Source of the DNA: Tragulus kanchil | Lineage: Eukaryota > Chordata > Mammalia > Artiodactyla > Tragulidae | DNA: 64,000 nucleotides | Assembly: GCA_022376925.1 (NCBI GenBank) | Contig: JAIOJX010000027.1 | Span: 18,617,471 to 18,681,470, forward strand | Direction of reading: 5' to 3' | In this document: positions 10,756-21,940 of the stretch, one piece after another | How positions within the stretch are numbered: position 1 is the first letter of the stretch | Layout of the letters: each line of letters starts with the position of its first letter | Program-made: the position numbers and the translations under genes | The notes under the pieces: model-generated | What the model was told of the DNA's origin: nothing | Seen by the model: only the letters and a program-made list of their open reading frames with translations | The model's database searches: none

Positions 10756-11434
10756 CTTCAGCTTTGTCAGCATCCTTCACCTTTTTTTAAAAAAATGGAG
10801 AATACAGTTCATTGAAATGGACGTCCTTGCTGCCATTAGGCAGCCTGACTGACCTGGATTGTTGCTTCAAGCTCTAGCAATGTCATTTAATAATAAGTAC
10901 AAGCCCCCCGGTCAGAGTTGAGTGCAGAACTAGTGAATAAGTCAAAGAATCTAGTATAGATGGCTGGCTGGAGCCTCACGGTTCCCAAAGCAATCAGGAA
11001 AGAAAAAAAAAGAAAAAAAGAACCCAACCTACGTCAGCCTCTAATATTATTGGGAACATGACACCCATGTGGTCACTTCTGCTTGTTTATACTGCAGAAA
11101 CACAGTTTACTAAAATGCGAAATTGCTAAATTCCTTTTACATGGCTAGTCACAAAGGTGAAAAGGAAAATAGAGACAGGAATGAAAAGGCAGCGGGAGCA
11201 TGCAGAAAATAAATTAAAAGACCAGAAGTATATAAACAACGGTGTAGAGAATTGATTTTTACAGAGGCACGCGGCTTTGTAACATTCTGTAAGTTTCCTG
11301 TGCACAACATTCCGTTTCCCAGTTCTGTGTCGGCCCACTGCAGGCTCACCACCAAAACCCTGGTTCCTCTCTGTCCCTAGAGCCCTCCCGACCCCTCCCC
11401 CTCTGGTAGTCAGGCCCTGACCTCTGCCACCTGG

Positions 11435-11640
11435 GTGTGCTCAGTTGTGTCCAACTCACTAGGACTCCATGACTGCAGCCTCCCAGCTCCTCTGTCCATG
11501 GGATTCTCCAGGCAATACTGGAGTGGGGTGCCCTTTCCGCCTCCCGGGGATCTTCCCCAACCAGGGAGTAAACCCACAGCTCTTGTGTCTCCAGCCTAGC
11601 AGGTGGAGGATTCTTTAGGTGCTGAGCCATCGGGGAAGCC
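11435..11640 (-). mobile_element. Bov-tA SINE (copy 1 of 3)
   Basis: Inverted, complete: 'gctcagttgtgtccaactca', 'gctcctctgtccatgggatt', 'cggggatcttccccaaccag', head 'gtgctgagccatcggggaag'. Two successive overlapping duplications give three copies (also 12537-12742 and 13607-13812). Confidence 0.92.
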
Positions 11641-11778
11641 ATTTCAAATGCTCATGTGACTTAGAAAAAAGGCTACTGTGACTTAGATGATTCTTCAGTA
11701 GAAGAATAATGCCTAGGGGCAGAGAGAGAACCCTTGAGAGTTCTCTGTTGGTCCAATCACAGCAAGTTTGTTTCAAAA

Positions 11779-11857
11779 CCCACTCCAGTGTTCTTGTCCA
11801 GAGAGTCCAGGGACACTGCAGAGAGTCAGACACGACTGAAGTAACTCAGCACAACAC
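11779..11857 (+). mobile_element. Bov-tA fragment (dup copy 2)
   Basis: 3' part of the 10529-10755 element, beginning exactly at the duplication junction and missing about 31 internal bases. Confidence 0.8.
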
Positions 11858-12536
11858 CTTCAGCTTTGTCAGCATCCTTCACCTTTTTTTAAAAAAATGG
11901 AGAATACAGTTCATTGAAATGGACGTCCTTGCTGCCATTAGGCAGCCTGACTGACCTGGATTGTTGCTTCAAGCTCTAGCAATGTCATTTAATAATAAGT
12001 ACAAGCCCCCCGGTCAGAGTTGAGTGCAGAACTAGTGAATAAGTCAAAGAATCTAGTATAGATGGCTGGCTGGAGCCTCACGGTTCCCAAAGCAATCAGG
12101 AAAGAAAAAAAAAGAAAAAAAGAACCCAACCTACGTCAGCCTCTAATATTATTGGGAACATGACACCCATGTGGTCACTTCTGCTTGTTTATACTGCAGA
12201 AACACAGTTTACTAAAATGCGAAATTGCTAAATTCCTTTTACATGGCTAGTCACAAAGGTGAAAAGGAAAATAGAGACAGGAATGAAAAGGCAGCGGGAG
12301 CATGCAGAAAATAAATTAAAAGACCAGAAGTATATAAACAACGGTGTAGAGAATTGATTTTTACAGAGGCACGCGGCTTTGTAACATTCTGTAAGTTTCC
12401 TGTGCACAACATTCCGTTTCCCAGTTCTGTGTCGGCCCACTGCAGGCTCACCACCAAAACCCTGGTTCCTCTCTGTCCCTAGAGCCCTCCCGACCCCTCC
12501 CCCTCTGGTAGTCAGGCCCTGACCTCTGCCACCTGG

Positions 12537-12742
12537 GTGTGCTCAGTTGTGTCCAACTCACTAGGACTCCATGACTGCAGCCTCCCAGCTCCTCTGTCCA
12601 TGGGATTCTCCAGGCAATACTGGAGTGGGGTGCCCTTTCCGCCTCCCGGGGATCTTCCCCAACCAGGGAGTAAACCCACAGCTCTTGTGTCTCCAGCCTA
12701 GCAGGTGGAGGATTCTTTAGGTGCTGAGCCATCGGGGAAGCC
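12537..12742 (-). mobile_element. Bov-tA SINE (copy 2 of 3)
   Basis: Same element as 11435-11640, repeated by duplication. Confidence 0.9.
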
Positions 12743-13330
12743 ATTTCAAATGCTCATGTGACTTAGAAAAAAGGCTACTGTGACTTAGATGATTCTTCAG
12801 TAGAAGAATAATGCCTAGGGGCAAGAGAGAGAACCCTTGAGAGTTCTCTGTTGGTCCAATCACAGCAAGTTTGTTTCAAAATTCTCTCCCTTAGATGGAA
12901 AATGATACTGTCAGACAAAGAGAAAGAGAGAGACACCACTGAGTTCCCTATAAGTAATGAGAAAACTGCATTTAACCTGGAGAAGCAAAGAGCAGCGAAA
13001 CCCTGAGTGTGCAAACCAGTATGGACAGGTTCTTACATAAAATAAATTTCTTACATTAAATAATTTTTTTTAGTATTATTTACTAATGACTAAACCAAAG
13101 CCAATGTAGAAACGTTATGGTCTAAAGACATTTTAATTCAACAGAAAAAATTTTAACAGGCAGAATGGGCTCTTCTACTGGTAAATACAAGTCGATTAGT
13201 ATTCAATTCTAAGTACTATCTGTGAATATTCCAATTACTATTCAAGCATTATTAATACAATGTAAATTGGTGTGTATGTTACCTGAAGGATTCAAGCACT
13301 ATACAGAACACTGGGCTAAATAATAACAAT

Positions 13331-13410
13331 GAAAGTGAAAGTGTTCCTCAGTCGTGTCCTGTTCTCTGCGACCCTGTGGATTGTAGCCCACCAGTCTCCT
13401 CTGTCCATGG
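13331..13410 (-). mobile_element. Bov-tA 3' fragment (dup copy 1)
   Basis: Inverted 3' third only: 'cagtcgtgtcctgttctctg', 'gtagcccaccagtctcctct'. It stops abruptly after 'ctgtccatgg'. Confidence 0.85.
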
Positions 13411-13606
13411 AATAGACACTGTTTAATAAGAACAAATACCTACTGTCACTGGTACCCCTCAGAAGAATTTCAGAAAGTTTGTGTTACTAATCATCCCACA
13501 GATGAAAAAAGAGAAGGTCAAGAATGTTACATGGCTTCCAAATTCCTGGGGAAAATTAGCAGATGACAAACCCATTATTCCATGGAAATCATCATGCTTG
13601 CCACCG

Positions 13607-13812
13607 GTGTGCTCAGTTGTGTCCAACTCACTAGGACTCCATGACTGCAGCCTCCCAGCTCCTCTGTCCATGGGATTCTCCAGGCAATACTGGAGTGGGG
13701 TGCCCTTTCCGCCTCCCGGGGATCTTCCCCAACCAGGGAGTAAACCCACAGCTCTTGTGTCTCCAGCCTAGCAGGTGGAGGATTCTTTAGGTGCTGAGCC
13801 ATCGGGGAAGCC
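13607..13812 (-). mobile_element. Bov-tA SINE (copy 3 of 3)
   Basis: Third copy of the 11435-11640 element, at the start of copy 2 of duplication 12528-14673. Confidence 0.9.
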
Positions 13813-14400
13813 ATTTCAAATGCTCATGTGACTTAGAAAAAAGGCTACTGTGACTTAGATGATTCTTCAGTAGAAGAATAATGCCTAGGGGCAAGAGAGA
13901 GAACCCTTGAGAGTTCTCTGTTGGTCCAATCACAGCAAGTTTGTTTCAAAATTCTCTCCCTTAGATGGAAAATGATACTGTCAGACAAAGAGAAAGAGAG
14001 AGACACCACTGAGTTCCCTATAAGTAATGAGAAAACTGCATTTAACCTGGAGAAGCAAAGAGCAGCGAAACCCTGAGTGTGCAAACCAGTATGGACAGGT
14101 TCTTACATAAAATAAATTTCTTACATTAAATAATTTTTTTTAGTATTATTTACTAATGACTAAACCAAAGCCAATGTAGAAACGTTATGGTCTAAAGACA
14201 TTTTAATTCAACAGAAAAAATTTTAACAGGCAGAATGGGCTCTTCTACTGGTAAATACAAGTCGATTAGTATTCAATTCTAAGTACTATCTGTGAATATT
14301 CCAATTACTATTCAAGCATTATTAATACAATGTAAATTGGTGTGTATGTTACCTGAAGGATTCAAGCACTATACAGAACACTGGGCTAAATAATAACAAT

Positions 14401-14480
14401 GAAAGTGAAAGTGTTCCTCAGTCGTGTCCTGTTCTCTGCGACCCTGTGGATTGTAGCCCACCAGTCTCCTCTGTCCATGG
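14401..14480 (-). mobile_element. Bov-tA 3' fragment (dup copy 2)
   Basis: Repeat of 13331-13410 through the duplication. Confidence 0.85.
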
Positions 14481-14796
14481 AATAGACACTGTTTAATAAG
14501 AACAAATACCTACTGTCACTGGTACCCCTCAGAAGAATTTCAGAAAGTTTGTGTTACTAATCATCCCACAGATGAAAAAAGAGAAGGTCAAGAATGTTAC
14601 ATGGCTTCCAAATTCCTGGGGAAAATTAGCAGATGACAAACCCATTATTCCATGGAAATCATCATGCTTGCCAAGTTTCTGTTTTACCCCCATACTCTCA
14701 TGCTAATACAAGTTGATCTATGGACAGTGTCTTTTTCACCAACTGAACTGTTTTGCCCCGTTTATACTGTGTCTACAAGCCTGTCCTTATTCGAGT

Positions 14797-14910
14797 TCTC
14801 CATGGGATTCTCAGGGCAAGATATACTGGACCACTCCAGTTGCCATGCCCTCCTCCCAGGGATGTTCCCAGTGACCCAGGAGTCTTTATTTCTGAGCCTC
14901 CTAGGAAGCC
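14797..14910 (-). mobile_element. Bov-tA 5' part (dup copy 1)
   Basis: Inverted Bov-tA lacking its 3' end: 'ctccatgggattctcagggc', 'ccactccagttgccatgccc', 'gagcctcctaggaagcc'. Repeated at 15911-16024. Confidence 0.85.
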
Positions 14911-15411
14911 CTGAGATACATGAAGATCCTCTTAATGTCCCGTCTTGGTCTGCTGCTCAATCCTGCCTTCCCACCACCCACTTCAGTGGTCTCACTTCTC
15001 TGCTTCCAACCAGTCATTTTGTTTTCAACTCAAGAATTGCCTTCTCTCTCCATGTGAGTTATACTTAATTTGCTGTCTCTTAATGTGTTTTTTCTTTTTT
15101 CTCCTTGACTTTGAGACCATCTTCTGTGATGAGCTTGCTCTAGGAAGGGTCTTACTTCCTAGACCAGCCCCAACTCTTGACTCAAATCTTGAGGAACTGG
15201 AGACTGCAGAAAATACTGTATTATTATTTTTTCCTCTATATTTCTTCTTTTCTTCTTTTTTGTTTTTGGTATCTCAATGCTTTTTAATTTACATTTCTAT
15301 TATTATGAGTGAAATTAGACAGCTTTTCATTTATTTATGAACCATCTGATTATCTTTTTTTCTGGGAACTGCCTGTCCAGATATTTTGTCCACTTCCTTT
15401 TGGGTTATTAG

Positions 15412-15515
15412 AACTTTATTTTTAGTTGGAGGATAACTGCTTACAGTATTATGTTGGTTTCTCCCATACATCAGTGTGAATCTGCCATAGGTATACACAT
15501 GCTCCCTCCCCCAAG
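15412..15515 (-). mobile_element. Artiodactyl L1 3' end, inverted (dup copy 1)
   Basis: 'tttttagttggaggataact', 'atgttggtttctcccataca', 'tgaatctgccataggtatac' matches, in reverse, the 3' terminus of ruminant L1 elements as I know them. Repeated at about 16526-16629. Confidence 0.65.
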
Positions 15516-15555
15516 TGTCAGAAAAATAAACATTGTATATTAATGCGACCCTTTT

Positions 15556-15766
15556 GGGAATCTAGATGGTACTGACGGACCTATTTGCAGGGCAGCAATG
15601 GAGATGCAGACCTAGAGAACAGACGTGTGGTCTACGGCCATACCACCCTGAATGTGCCCGATCTTGTCTGATCTCGGAAGCTAAGCAGGGTTGGGCCTGG
15701 TTAGTACTTGGATGGGAGACTTGTGGACACAGGTAGAGGTGGGTAGAAAGGAGAGGTGGGGCAAAT
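15556..15766 (+). mobile_element. L1 3' UTR split by 5S pseudogene (dup copy 1)
   Basis: Forward L1 3' UTR: 'gatggtactgacggacctat', 'cagggcagcaatggagatgc', 'agagaacagacgtgtgg' left of the 5S copy and 'acttgtggacacaggtagag' right of it. The duplication boundary cuts it at 15766; the fuller version lies at 16667-17025. Confidence 0.7.
15630..15720 (+). pseudogene. 5S rRNA pseudogene, 3'-truncated (dup copy 1)
   Basis: Matches vertebrate 5S rRNA from nucleotide 1 ('gtctacggccataccaccct') to about nucleotide 91 ('cttggatgggagac'), then stops; the last 30 bases of the 121-base gene and the T-run terminator are missing. I see four substitutions relative to the mammalian 5S I remember, all C to T at CpG positions ('gaatgtgccc', 'gatcttgtct', 'agggttgggc'). 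This is the expected decay of a methylated retrocopy. The C box of the internal promoter is cut. It sits inside an L1 3' UTR, with 'agac(g/t)tgtgg' on both sides as a likely 10-base target duplication. Not expected to make functional 5S RNA. Confidence 0.92.
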
Positions 15767-15910
15767 TACAATAAAACCCATATCATCATGCTTGCCAAGT
15801 TTCTGTTTTACCCCATACTCTCATGTTGTATCTATGGACAGTGTCTTTTTCACCAACTGAACTGTTTTGCCCCGTTTATACTGTGTCTACAAGCCTGTCC
15901 TTATTCGAGT

Positions 15911-16024
15911 TCTCCATGGGATTCTCAGGGCAAGATATACTGGACCACTCCAGTTGCCATGCCCTCCTCCCAGGGATGTTCCCAGTGACCCAGGAGTCTT
16001 TATTTCTGAGCCTCCTAGGAAGCC
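15911..16024 (-). mobile_element. Bov-tA 5' part (dup copy 2)
   Basis: Repeat of 14797-14910. Confidence 0.85.
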
Positions 16025-16525
16025 CTGAGATACATGAAGATCCTCTTAATGTCCCGTCTTGGTCTGCTGCTCAATCCTGCCTTCCCACCACCCACTTCAG
16101 TGGTCTCACTTCTCTGCTTCCAACCAGTCATTTTGTTTTCAACTCAAGAATTGCCTTCTCTCTCCATGTGAGTTATACTTAATTTGCTGTCTCTTAATGT
16201 GTTTTTTCTTTTTTCTCCTTGACTTTGAGACCATCTTCTGTGATGAGCTTGCTCTAGGAAGGGTCTTACTTCCTAGACCAGCCCCAACTCTTGACTCAAA
16301 TCTTGAGGAACTGGAGACTGCAGAAAATACTGTATTATTATTTTTTCCTCTATATTTCTTCTTTTCTTCTTTTTTGTTTTTGGTATCTCAATGCTTTTTA
16401 ATTTACATTTCTATTATTATGAGTGAAATTAGACAGCTTTTCATTTATTTATGAACCATCTGATTATCTTTTTTTCTGGGAACTGCCTGTCCAGATATTT
16501 TGTCCACTTCCTTTTGGGTTATTAG

Positions 16526-16629
16526 AACTTTATTTTTAGTTGGAGGATAACTGCTTACAGTATTATGTTGGTTTCTCCCATACATCAGTGTGAATCTGCC
16601 ATAGGTATACACATGCTCCCTCCCCCAAG
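16526..16629 (-). mobile_element. Artiodactyl L1 3' end, inverted (dup copy 2)
   Basis: Repeat of 15412-15515. Confidence 0.65.
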
Positions 16630-16741
16630 TGTCAGAAAAATAAACATTGTATATTAATGCGTACCTTTGGAATCTAGATGGTACTGACGGACCTATTTGC
16701 AGGGCAGCAATGGAGATGCAGACCTAGAGAACAGACGTGTG

Positions 16742-16832
16742 GTCTACGGCCATACCACCCTGAATGTGCCCGATCTTGTCTGATCTCGGAAGCTAAGCAG
16801 GGTTGGGCCTGGTTAGTACTTGGATGGGAGAC
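16742..16832 (+). pseudogene. 5S rRNA pseudogene, 3'-truncated (dup copy 2)
   Basis: Identical to the copy at 15630-15720, including the same four CpG-decay changes and the same end point. It was therefore doubled by the local duplication, not by a second retroposition. Confidence 0.92.
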
Positions 16833-16987
16833 TTGTGGACACAGGTAGAGGTGGGTAGAAAGGAGAGGTGGGGCAAATGGAGAGAGTAGCATTGAAACAT
16901 ACACGTTACCATGTGTAGCCTAGACAGCCAGCGGGAATCTGCTGCCTGACACAGGGAGCCCAGCCCCGCGCTCCGTGACCACCTAGA

Positions 16988-17004
16988 GGGGTGGGGTGGG
17001 TGGG
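16988..17004 (+). other. G-quadruplex motif in L1 3' UTR
   Basis: Reads 'ggggtggggtgggtggg': four G runs with single-T loops. G-rich quadruplex-forming tracts are a recurrent property of mammalian L1 3' UTRs (family knowledge). Confidence 0.75.
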
Positions 17005-17025
17005 AGGTGGCGGTAGGGTGGTCCT

Positions 17026-18474
17026 CTGTATTTCTACAGGGAAGAATACAACTGAGCCACAAAGTACAGATTTTCTTGCTCGTTGTTTCTATTTTTTTCA
17101 TTTTCCTAGTGATCTAAAATAAAAGTATAAATTCTTTAGAGAAAGGCTTATAACTGGAAACATATTTATTATTCAAAAATTGGACTAACGTATTCTTGAC
17201 CTGTCTTATGTGTTTCATCGGGACTACACTTGATGCAGCTAACCTCACAGGTGTATGACATTGCTCTCAACTTTCATGGAAATAGCATCAACGGACTTTG
17301 TTTTTCTCCTAAATCAAATCTAATACAGGTTTATATTTATTTAACTGATGAAATAACAAGAACTGACTAATTCCAGATTTTCTTCTGCCAAAAACCAAAT
17401 TTGTGTCTTCAGTGAGAAAGTCGTCTTTATTTAAATCTTTCGTTACCCCAATCAGCAAACACACAGTAAAAGTGGGGAAAAAAAAGAAAAAAAACACTGA
17501 CTTTTTTAAGACTGAGAAAAATTAAAACAACAGGCCCAATCTGAGGATTTGTGATGTGCTAGATTCTAACCACTCACGGCACGTTATCTCCAAGGAGTGT
17601 CTTTCTAGCACAACTGTGCAAACCTTTAGTCAGCACACGCTCGTTCAAGATATTTAACAAGATGAAGAGTCTTCCCAGTGCTCAGAAACAGTTACAGAAG
17701 GTGAAACAGTTGCAGTCTCAGTCTTATGTCATGTTTTCCTCACTGAGCACATACATACATATAGATAGATCCAAACTCTAACATTATTGTTTGTGAAATC
17801 TTGCTCTTCTCTGATCTGTGTGTGTCTATATGATCTATATATGTGCATGTGCAAAAGAACACACAGCCCAGGGACTCCCATATAGACACATAACGAAATA
17901 TCAAACTGAATGGTTTCTGATTTTTACACGCTTCTGAGTTTTGCTCATAACCTCGGACTAGTAGCAGGTCATGGCTGCCTCTCGGTGACAGCTGGCTTCG
18001 CTTTGGACCCGTGGCATTTGCGTGGCTACTAAGACAGTGTCACTGGGCTGCACGCAGGCTCAAAGTGAACGCAGAAAGAACCGCGGTACCAAGAGCTCTT
18101 GCAAATTTACCCTTGACTTCAGATCGCCTGTGTGCTCTTCAAATAGAAATACGGCTGAGGGTTTGCCAAACGCACAAAGTGGTGCTTGCTTTCACCGTTT
18201 TGCAAGCAAAGCAGCCTCCTTTGAAAACTTTTTTTTTTTTTCACGTTAAGAGGCGCCACACGAACAGAACGTGCCATAAATAATGTGTGCTAACATTTTC
18301 CAAAAAACTGGACATCAATTAATGCTAATTTATGAGGAAACTTCTTTGGAAGAGCATAGTCCAGACTCATAACTACTGAAAAGACTCATTAATATAAATG
18401 TTGAGGGAGTTTTCTTAAAGGGAGGGGGGAACCAAGGTAAATGCACATCATTACTTTGAAAGCTCGTAATTTAT
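17026..18474. other. Single-copy DNA, no gene seen
   Basis: AT-rich, with an A-rich run near 17477-17494, short ATAG repeats near 17755-17770 and a T run at 18229-18241. A 90-codon frame (18011-18283, plus) lacks recognisable features. Confidence 0.45.
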
Positions 18475-18689
18475 TGAAAATTCAGTGGAAAGGAAACTTT
18501 ACACCGTGTGTTTCCAAAGGTAATGTCATTAATCAAGAAAATAAAACAAGCGTTAGGATGTGATCTTAAGAAAGACATACGATGAAAATCCAGCTTAAGG
18601 ATGCCTAACACGCATGCAATGGGAGCTACACATGAGGCATTACACATACACTTTTTGCTTAATTTTTTTCCCAACAGTACTCCTGGATA

Positions 18690-18800
18690 GATTGTATTAT
18701 TTTTTCCCATTTTACAACCGAGAAAACTGAAAAACAAGCCATCTGTGTTCCTTGCTACAAGTCGCAAAACTGACGACTGGCGTAAGACCAATGCAGAGCC
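18690..18800 (-). mobile_element. MIR fragment (dup copy 1)
   Basis: Inverted MIR words: 'cccattttacaaccgagaaa', 'actgaaaaacaagcc', 'ttgctacaagtcgcaaaact'. Repeated at about 19802-19912. Confidence 0.55.
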
Positions 18801-19231
18801 GCATCTCGTCAACAAAAAGCACTACTCACTACACTGGCTTTGACGACAGTCAGGGAAACGGATGGCCACATTTAAAAAGACATGGGCAACGCATCATCCT
18901 ACAGGACCTTCAAAATAAAACCAAGGCTTTTTTCCCCCATAAGTTAAACTATGTATTTCTACACAGACATTAATCTGTACACACCAATTTTAAGAAAATG
19001 AGTTCTTTTCTACGTTTTGATCTTAACCATGGTGACCAAATAATTAGCATTCCGTACCTTTTCCTGAATTCCTCTCTCACATTTGAAGAGGCTTGAGTAA
19101 TTTTCATAGGTTGGCTGGAAAATGAAATTTCTCCTCTGTCTTTAGTTGGCTAAAGAAAAGTAGAAAATACTTGGTTGTCTCTTTGCTGAAAGGAACGTGA
19201 AAGAAGTTGTCGGCTTCATTTGGTTTCTTTA

Positions 19232-19235
<4 letters not shown>

Positions 19236-19265
<30 letters not shown>
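19236..19265. repeat. (TG)n microsatellite (dup copy 1)
   Basis: About fifteen uninterrupted TG units following 'ttagcaag'. The copy at about 20348-20377 has essentially the same length, notable for such a mutable sequence. Confidence 0.95.
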
Positions 19266-19270
<5 letters not shown>

Positions 19271-20343
19271 AATATCATCATGTCAGGAGCCAAGAAACTG
19301 TGTGGATCATTCTAGAAGAATAGTTCTCAAAGCTGACCCTGTTTGAGAATCGTCTTGAAGGGAAGGCTTGCTGAAGCACAGGCCAGCGGGTGCTCCAGTT
19401 CCCTTTCAGCGGGTCTCGAGAAGCCGCTGTCTTGTCTGCATTTCCAAGGAGGTTCCCAGAGGGGCTGGCTCCTGGTGCTGCTCCAGGAACCCGGCTTTGA
19501 GAACACCAGAGGGGCAGATGTCCCTGAACTCCGCAGGCTGCGATGCCCTTGCGGCGATGAACAGTTCATATTAAACAATAGCAAACTGAAAATTCAGTGG
19601 AAAGGAAACTTTACACCGTGTGTTTCCAAAGGTAATGTCATTAATCAAGAAAATAAAACAAGCGTTAGGATGTGATCTTAAGAAAGACATACGATGAAAA
19701 TCCAGCTTAAGGATGCCTAACACGCATGCAATGGGAGCTACACATGAGGCATTACACATACACTTTTTGCTTAATTTTTTTCCCAACAGTACTCCTGGAT
19801 AGATTGTATTATTTTTTCCCATTTTACAACCGAGAAAACTGAAAAACAAGCCATCTGTGTTCCTTGCTACAAGTCGCAAAACTGACGACTGGCGTAAGAC
19901 CAATGCAGAGCCGCATCTCGTCAACAAAAAGCACTACTCACTACACTGGCTTTGACGACAGTCAGGGAAACGGATGGCCACATTTAAAAAGACATGGGCA
20001 ACGCATCATCCTACAGGACCTTCAAAATAAAACCAAGGCTTTTTTCCCCCATAAGTTAAACTATGTATTTCTACACAGACATTAATCTGTACACACCAAT
20101 TTTAAGAAAATGAGTTCTTTTCTACGTTTTGATCTTAACCATGGTGACCAAATAATTAGCATTCCGTACCTTTTCCTGAATTCCTCTCTCACATTTGAAG
20201 AGGCTTGAGTAATTTTCATAGGTTGGCTGGAAAATGAAATTTCTCCTCTGTCTTTAGTTGGCTAAAGAAAAGTAGAAAATACTTGGTTGTCTCTTTGCTG
20301 AAAGGAACGTGAAAGAAGTTGTCGGCTTCATTTGGTTTCTTTA

Positions 20344-20347
<4 letters not shown>

Positions 20348-20377
<30 letters not shown>
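20348..20377. repeat. (TG)n microsatellite (dup copy 2)
   Basis: Repeat of 19236-19265 by the tandem duplication. Confidence 0.95.
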
Positions 20378-20382
<5 letters not shown>

Positions 20383-20690
20383 AATATCATCATGTCAGGA
20401 GCCAAGAAACTGTGTGGATCATTCTAGAAGAATAGTTCTCAAAGCTGACCCTGTTTGAGAATCGTCTTGAAGGGAAGGCTTGCTGAAGCACAGGCCAGCG
20501 GGTGCTCCAGTTCCCTTTCAGCGGGTCTCGAGAAGCCGCTGTCTTGTCTGCATTTCCAAGGAGGTTCCCAGAGGGGCTGGCTCCTGGTGCTGCTCCAGGA
20601 ACCCGGCTTTGAGAACACCAGAGGGGCAGATGTCCCTGAACTCCGCAGGCTGCGATGCCCTTCGGCGGCGATGACAGTTCATATTCAAAA

Positions 20691-21940
20691 AACAAACGAC
20701 ATTATGCATTGTTCAACTAATGCCTAAAACAAGTAGTCTCTAAATGATCTGTAAGCAATTGTTACATCCCGCTCTCAAACTAAAGATTAATATTGAATAA
20801 TGATTTTGAAACGATGGAGGAATAGCTTCGGACTTTCTAAATCCATATCTACCAGGCACTTTTTGAGTTAAACTGTGAGAGAAGCACTAACCCTCTGGCC
20901 TATTCATTCCTGAATATTTCCATAGGAATTGAGACGCTTTCAGTTTGTTTAAATTGAAACAAGGAATCTCATTAGAAACCTACAGCACTCAGCACACAAT
21001 ATTAAGAGTTCTATTTGAATAATTAAATAGTTACAGCAATATTAGTGAGAAAAGCATGATTCTAGGGTAAGCAAAATTGCATTCATCAAAGAAACGGAAG
21101 GAAAAAACAGAGCTGAAGTGGAACAAAAGATGTCATTTTAAATTGTGAAAGAAGAAATCTTATCTATGTTTTCCCAATAATTCACTTTTAGAAAAACCTC
21201 TCTTCATCTGTTCAGTGATAGGCTGTAGCCAAAATGAAGTCTGAAATACCTCCAAAGTTTACCTAACATTGGTTTCTAAAAAGAAACACTGTATCATATC
21301 CTCTGAATTCTACGGGAAACATGTGCGTGTCAGTCATGTACAGCCCACGAGAGCTAAAGAAATGACTACAAGTTCAACATGCAAAATTCAGGGCATTAAA
21401 CTGTGTAAAATGTTTCAGTTATTTCTGTAATAACATTTAACGTGTTCTAGATCTCGGGCATTAAGCACACAGCCAAGAAACCTTCCGAGCCTACGCTGGT
21501 TTTCATTTGGTTGTATTATAAGTGTATGAAACACATGTTGGGAATACGTTTCATATTCTGCATTTGTAAAATATCAAATTTATATCAGCAGAAACCGCAG
21601 AGGAGGCCCAGGAGCTGCCCCAGAGCAAGGCCATTTTGCAATCAAGCTTTTAACACCACATTATCATTTTAAAGAACAAATCCCCTGGTTAAGAGGAGAA
21701 AAGTGCCTTTCACAAATCGCGGTGAATCTCTCTGTGTATTTATTATACAGGACTCAAAACTCCATCAATAAGAGTTTGTCTCAAGTTTCTACTTTGTGTC
21801 ATATGTACCTTGCTGAAGGTACATATTACAAATAAAATTAATTCAACTTGGTCATCTAATTCCATTTAATAGCAGAGAGATTTTTTTGTGAGGTTCTTGA
21901 AGTTTATTCCAATGTATCTACGTGCTGTGGCTCTTCAGGT
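20691..21940. other. Non-repetitive stretch, possible conserved non-coding DNA
   Basis: 1.25 kb without any repeat I recognise, in a window where that is rare. AT-rich with homeobox-like TAAT/ATTA words and no open frame of note. Whether it is conserved cannot be judged without alignment. Confidence 0.3.

Larger units (their letters stand above)
10646..12881. repeat. Tandem duplication, ~1.1 kb unit
   Basis: Copy 1 is 10646-11778 and copy 2 is 11779-12881; they abut exactly. Offset 1133 at the very start, then 1102-1103, because copy 2 lacks about 31 bases of the Bov-tA 3' half next to the junction (11800-11816). Errors next to the junction again fit poorly supported contig ends. Confidence 0.92.
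12528..14673. repeat. Tandem duplication, ~1.07 kb unit
   Basis: Copy 1 is 12528-13603 and copy 2 is 13600-14673, offset 1070. The junction lies in 'gccacc..ggtgtgctcag', where copy 2 lacks two bases. Copy 1 starts within copy 2 of the preceding duplication. Confidence 0.93.
14659..16878. repeat. Tandem duplication, ~1.1 kb unit
   Basis: Copy 1 is 14659-15766 and copy 2 is 15782-16878. Offset starts at 1124 and drops to 1114 after copy 2 loses ten bases near 15814-15828, close to the junction. It contains a Bov-tA fragment, an inverted L1 3' end and a 5S rRNA pseudogene, all doubled. Confidence 0.93.
16667..17025 (+). mobile_element. L1 3' UTR split by 5S pseudogene (dup copy 2)
   Basis: The same L1 as 15556-15766 but running further: 'gagagtagcattgaaacata', 'ccagcgggaatctgctgcct', 'tgacacagggagcccagccc', and a G-rich stretch at 16988-17017. 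All are in the order found in ruminant L1 3' UTRs. The 3' terminus and poly-A tail are missing. Confidence 0.75.
18475..20690. repeat. Tandem duplication, ~1.1 kb unit
   Basis: Copy 1 is 18475-19576 and copy 2 is 19587-20690, offset 1112-1113. Differences are confined to the last 50 bases, where 'cccttgcggcgatgaacag' in copy 1 faces 'cccttcggcggcgatgacag' in copy 2. Includes a MIR-like stretch and a TG microsatellite. Confidence 0.93.

Noticed and set aside
14652..16454. Paired 138/131-codon plus-strand frames
   Set aside because: They run through a Bov-tA fragment and T-rich low-complexity sequence, and recur only through the duplication.
15630..16832. Functional 5S rRNA genes
   Set aside because: Both copies lack the last 30 bases, part of the internal promoter and the terminator, and carry CpG-decay changes.
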